Shown here: in pieces, positions 62,798 to 64,000 of the stretch | Layout of the letters: each line of letters opens with the position of its first letter | Numbering within the stretch: the stretch's first letter is position 1 | Source of the DNA: Ktedonospora formicarum | GTDB taxonomy: Bacteria > Chloroflexota > Ktedonobacteria > Ktedonobacterales > Ktedonobacteraceae | Assembly (NCBI RefSeq): GCF_016587355.1 | Contig: NZ_BNJF01000002.1 | Coordinates: 1-64,000, forward strand | Reading direction: 5' to 3' | DNA: 64,000 nucleotides | Made by a program: the position numbers and the translations under genes | Notes under the pieces: generated by a model | Told to the model about the DNA's origin: nothing | The model's database searches: none | What the model saw: the letters and a program-made list of their open reading frames with translations, nothing else

Positions 62798-63280
62798 ATG
62801 AACCGATCTCTTGAAGAAGTCCTGGAAAGCTATCCCCGAATTTCTCTGACGCGTTTGCCTACACCACTACAAGCATTACCTTTGCTGAGTACAAAGCTTG
62901 GTCTGCATCTCTACATGAAACGGGACGACTTGACCGATCTTACGTTTGGAGGAGACAAGCCACGCAAATTAGAACACGAAGTGGCGCGTGCGCAGGAACA
63001 AGGCGCTGACACCCTAGTGACTTGTGGTAGCTCCCAAAGCAACCATGCGCGATTAACGATGGCGGCTGCTCGTAAGGTCGGCATGGATTGTGTCGTAATT
63101 CTGAGCCGTGATCAGTACCAGCTATTGCAGGGCAATCTCCTGACGGTCTACCTAATGGGAGCTCAAGTTCATCTCGTTGAGACATCCAATCACTGGGATC
63201 TGGAGTCACATGTTCAGAATGACAGGTCCACAGATTGCGCACCGGTCCGAGGTGTTCACTTGCCAACCCCATCATGGTGA
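62798..63280 (+). pseudogene. D-cysteine desulfhydrase / ACC deaminase-like PLP enzyme, truncated
   Basis: The N-terminal 135 residues match the fold-type II PLP family: SLTRLPTPLQALPLL, LYMKRDDLTDLTFGGDKPRK with the PLP lysine in GGDKPRK, and TLVTCGSSQSNHARLTMAAA. Family members are about 330 residues long. Here homology stops near 63213 (after ETSNHWDLES), and the remaining codons to TGA 63280 look unrelated. The following region leads into a decayed transposase, so the gene was probably cut by a transposon insertion. AGGAGAAAAAT precedes the ATG. Confidence 0.75.
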
Positions 63281-63433
63281 GGTGCTTTTTCTCTTACAGA
63301 GAAATCAATTCCTATGTCAATTCCATGGCACCGTAGAGGCCATTCGTCGACTACTGCAAGGAGAATGACAGAGCCACAAGGTGCTTGCCCCACATGAACG
63401 TGCGCCACTCGCATCCTGCGAGCAGAGGAACGC

Positions 63434-64000
63434 ATGGATGACAACATACCACCTTTTCTGAATCAGTCGGAGTTTGACGCTCTCTTTACCTGGCTCCAGG
63501 AGCAATGCAAAACGCGCTATACCCTCTCTGGTTTTCGTTACACGTACGCCAAGACATTTGAACATACCAGGCGCTGGCTTGAGGCCAACGCCTACCTTAC
63601 CCATCTGCTCTCACATCACACGTCAAAAACGAAAAAATATGCGGCAAACCTTGCCTCTTTTATCAATCTTAGGTCAACTCACCACTCTGCAAACGCTTGA
63701 TATGACCATCATTGACTTCATGGAGTCGCCACCACAAGCCATCGTCGCGTAGGGCACCCCAGCTATTCTCTCGTACTAAAGAAAATGGGCTCAGGAGATG
63801 CGATCAAAGGCTATTTTAACGAGCGAGGAATTTTCTGCCTGGTATCAACGCAACAAGATAAGCCCAGAGGCAGTGGTCACCATCCAACGTATTCGCACCT
63901 CTCCTCCAGTTCGTCAAGTACGTGGAAGAGCCTCGAATCTAAGTTGGCGGTATCCGTCTGTGAAATGGGCTGCTCCATCCAGTTTGAAAGTCAGTTGGAG
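63434..64000 (+). pseudogene. Decayed transposon gene (Tn7/Mu-like family suspected), partial
   Basis: Successive frames read: FNQSEFDALFTWLQE-like start (LNQSEFDALFTWLQEQCKTR), FRYTYAKTFEHTRRWLEANA; then LTTLQTLDMTIIDFMESPPQ; then EEFSAWYQRNKISPEAVVTI and VRQVRGRASNLSWRYPSVKM. Adding one A to AAATG near 63961 gives KMGCSIQFESQLE, a segment I associate with TnsA-like/Mu-type transposition proteins. At least three frameshifts and a stop break it, and it leaves the window. The family call is tentative; the protein-like character is clear. Confidence 0.5.

Overview
The window looks like a chromosomal segment of a Ktedonobacteria-type Chloroflexota (Ktedonobacter, Dictyobacter or a relative). This is inferred from roughly 50% GC, repeated solo TnpB transposon genes, large XRE-NB-ARC-TPR regulators, many short-chain dehydrogenases with dedicated one-component regulators, and very patchy synteny. 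No rRNA, tRNA, CRISPR array or replication origin is visible.

Layout. 1-5.4 kb: tail of an immunity-like protein, a DUF4037 protein, a MarR-SDR-flavodoxin-like operon with three copies of a CTAACCGGTTAG operator, and a frameshifted erythromycin esterase. 5.8-9.4 kb: two frameshifted tnpB genes. 9.6-14.7 kb: AraC regulator, an FAD monooxygenase missing its N-terminus, a divergent TetR / Gfo-Idh pair around a 22-bp inverted repeat, a TnpB right-end relic and a broken MDR dehydrogenase. 14.7-24.3 kb: a STAND regulator, a secreted protein, a broken P-loop protein, hydrolase, zinc-ribbon membrane protein, a HAD-HerA fusion and a sigma factor with an in-frame stop. 24.6-31.4 kb: GH15 glucanase, then a two-gene unit of a CBS protein and a 1295-residue FHA / indoleamine-dioxygenase-like / FAD-NAD(P)H reductase / cytochrome b5 protein, which is the outstanding gene of the window. 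31.9-47.4 kb: a frameshifted PAS histidine kinase and a run of small redox and regulator modules, several degraded (MarR + DUF6544-like, MBL hydrolase, hydrolases, ABM monooxygenase, SDR and NmrA remnants, AraC, NmrA, SDR, LLM oxidoreductase with Lrp). 47.4-51.7 kb: gene-poor, with small-protein genes, an intact TnpB transposon and dispersed repeats. 52.3-59.5 kb: three XRE-NB-ARC-TPR regulators. 60.7-64 kb: HxlR/PRISE-type reductase pair, a truncated PLP desulfhydrase and the start of a decayed transposase.

Themes. Most regulators sit divergent to, or directly upstream of, one oxidoreductase or hydrolase and have palindromes in their promoters, suggesting small chemical-sensing and detoxification cassettes. 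At least six broken genes can be restored by adding one base to a short homopolymer, usually G/C. The pseudogene calls may therefore partly reflect base-calling errors and should be checked against reads. All functional assignments are by motif recognition; no database search was run.
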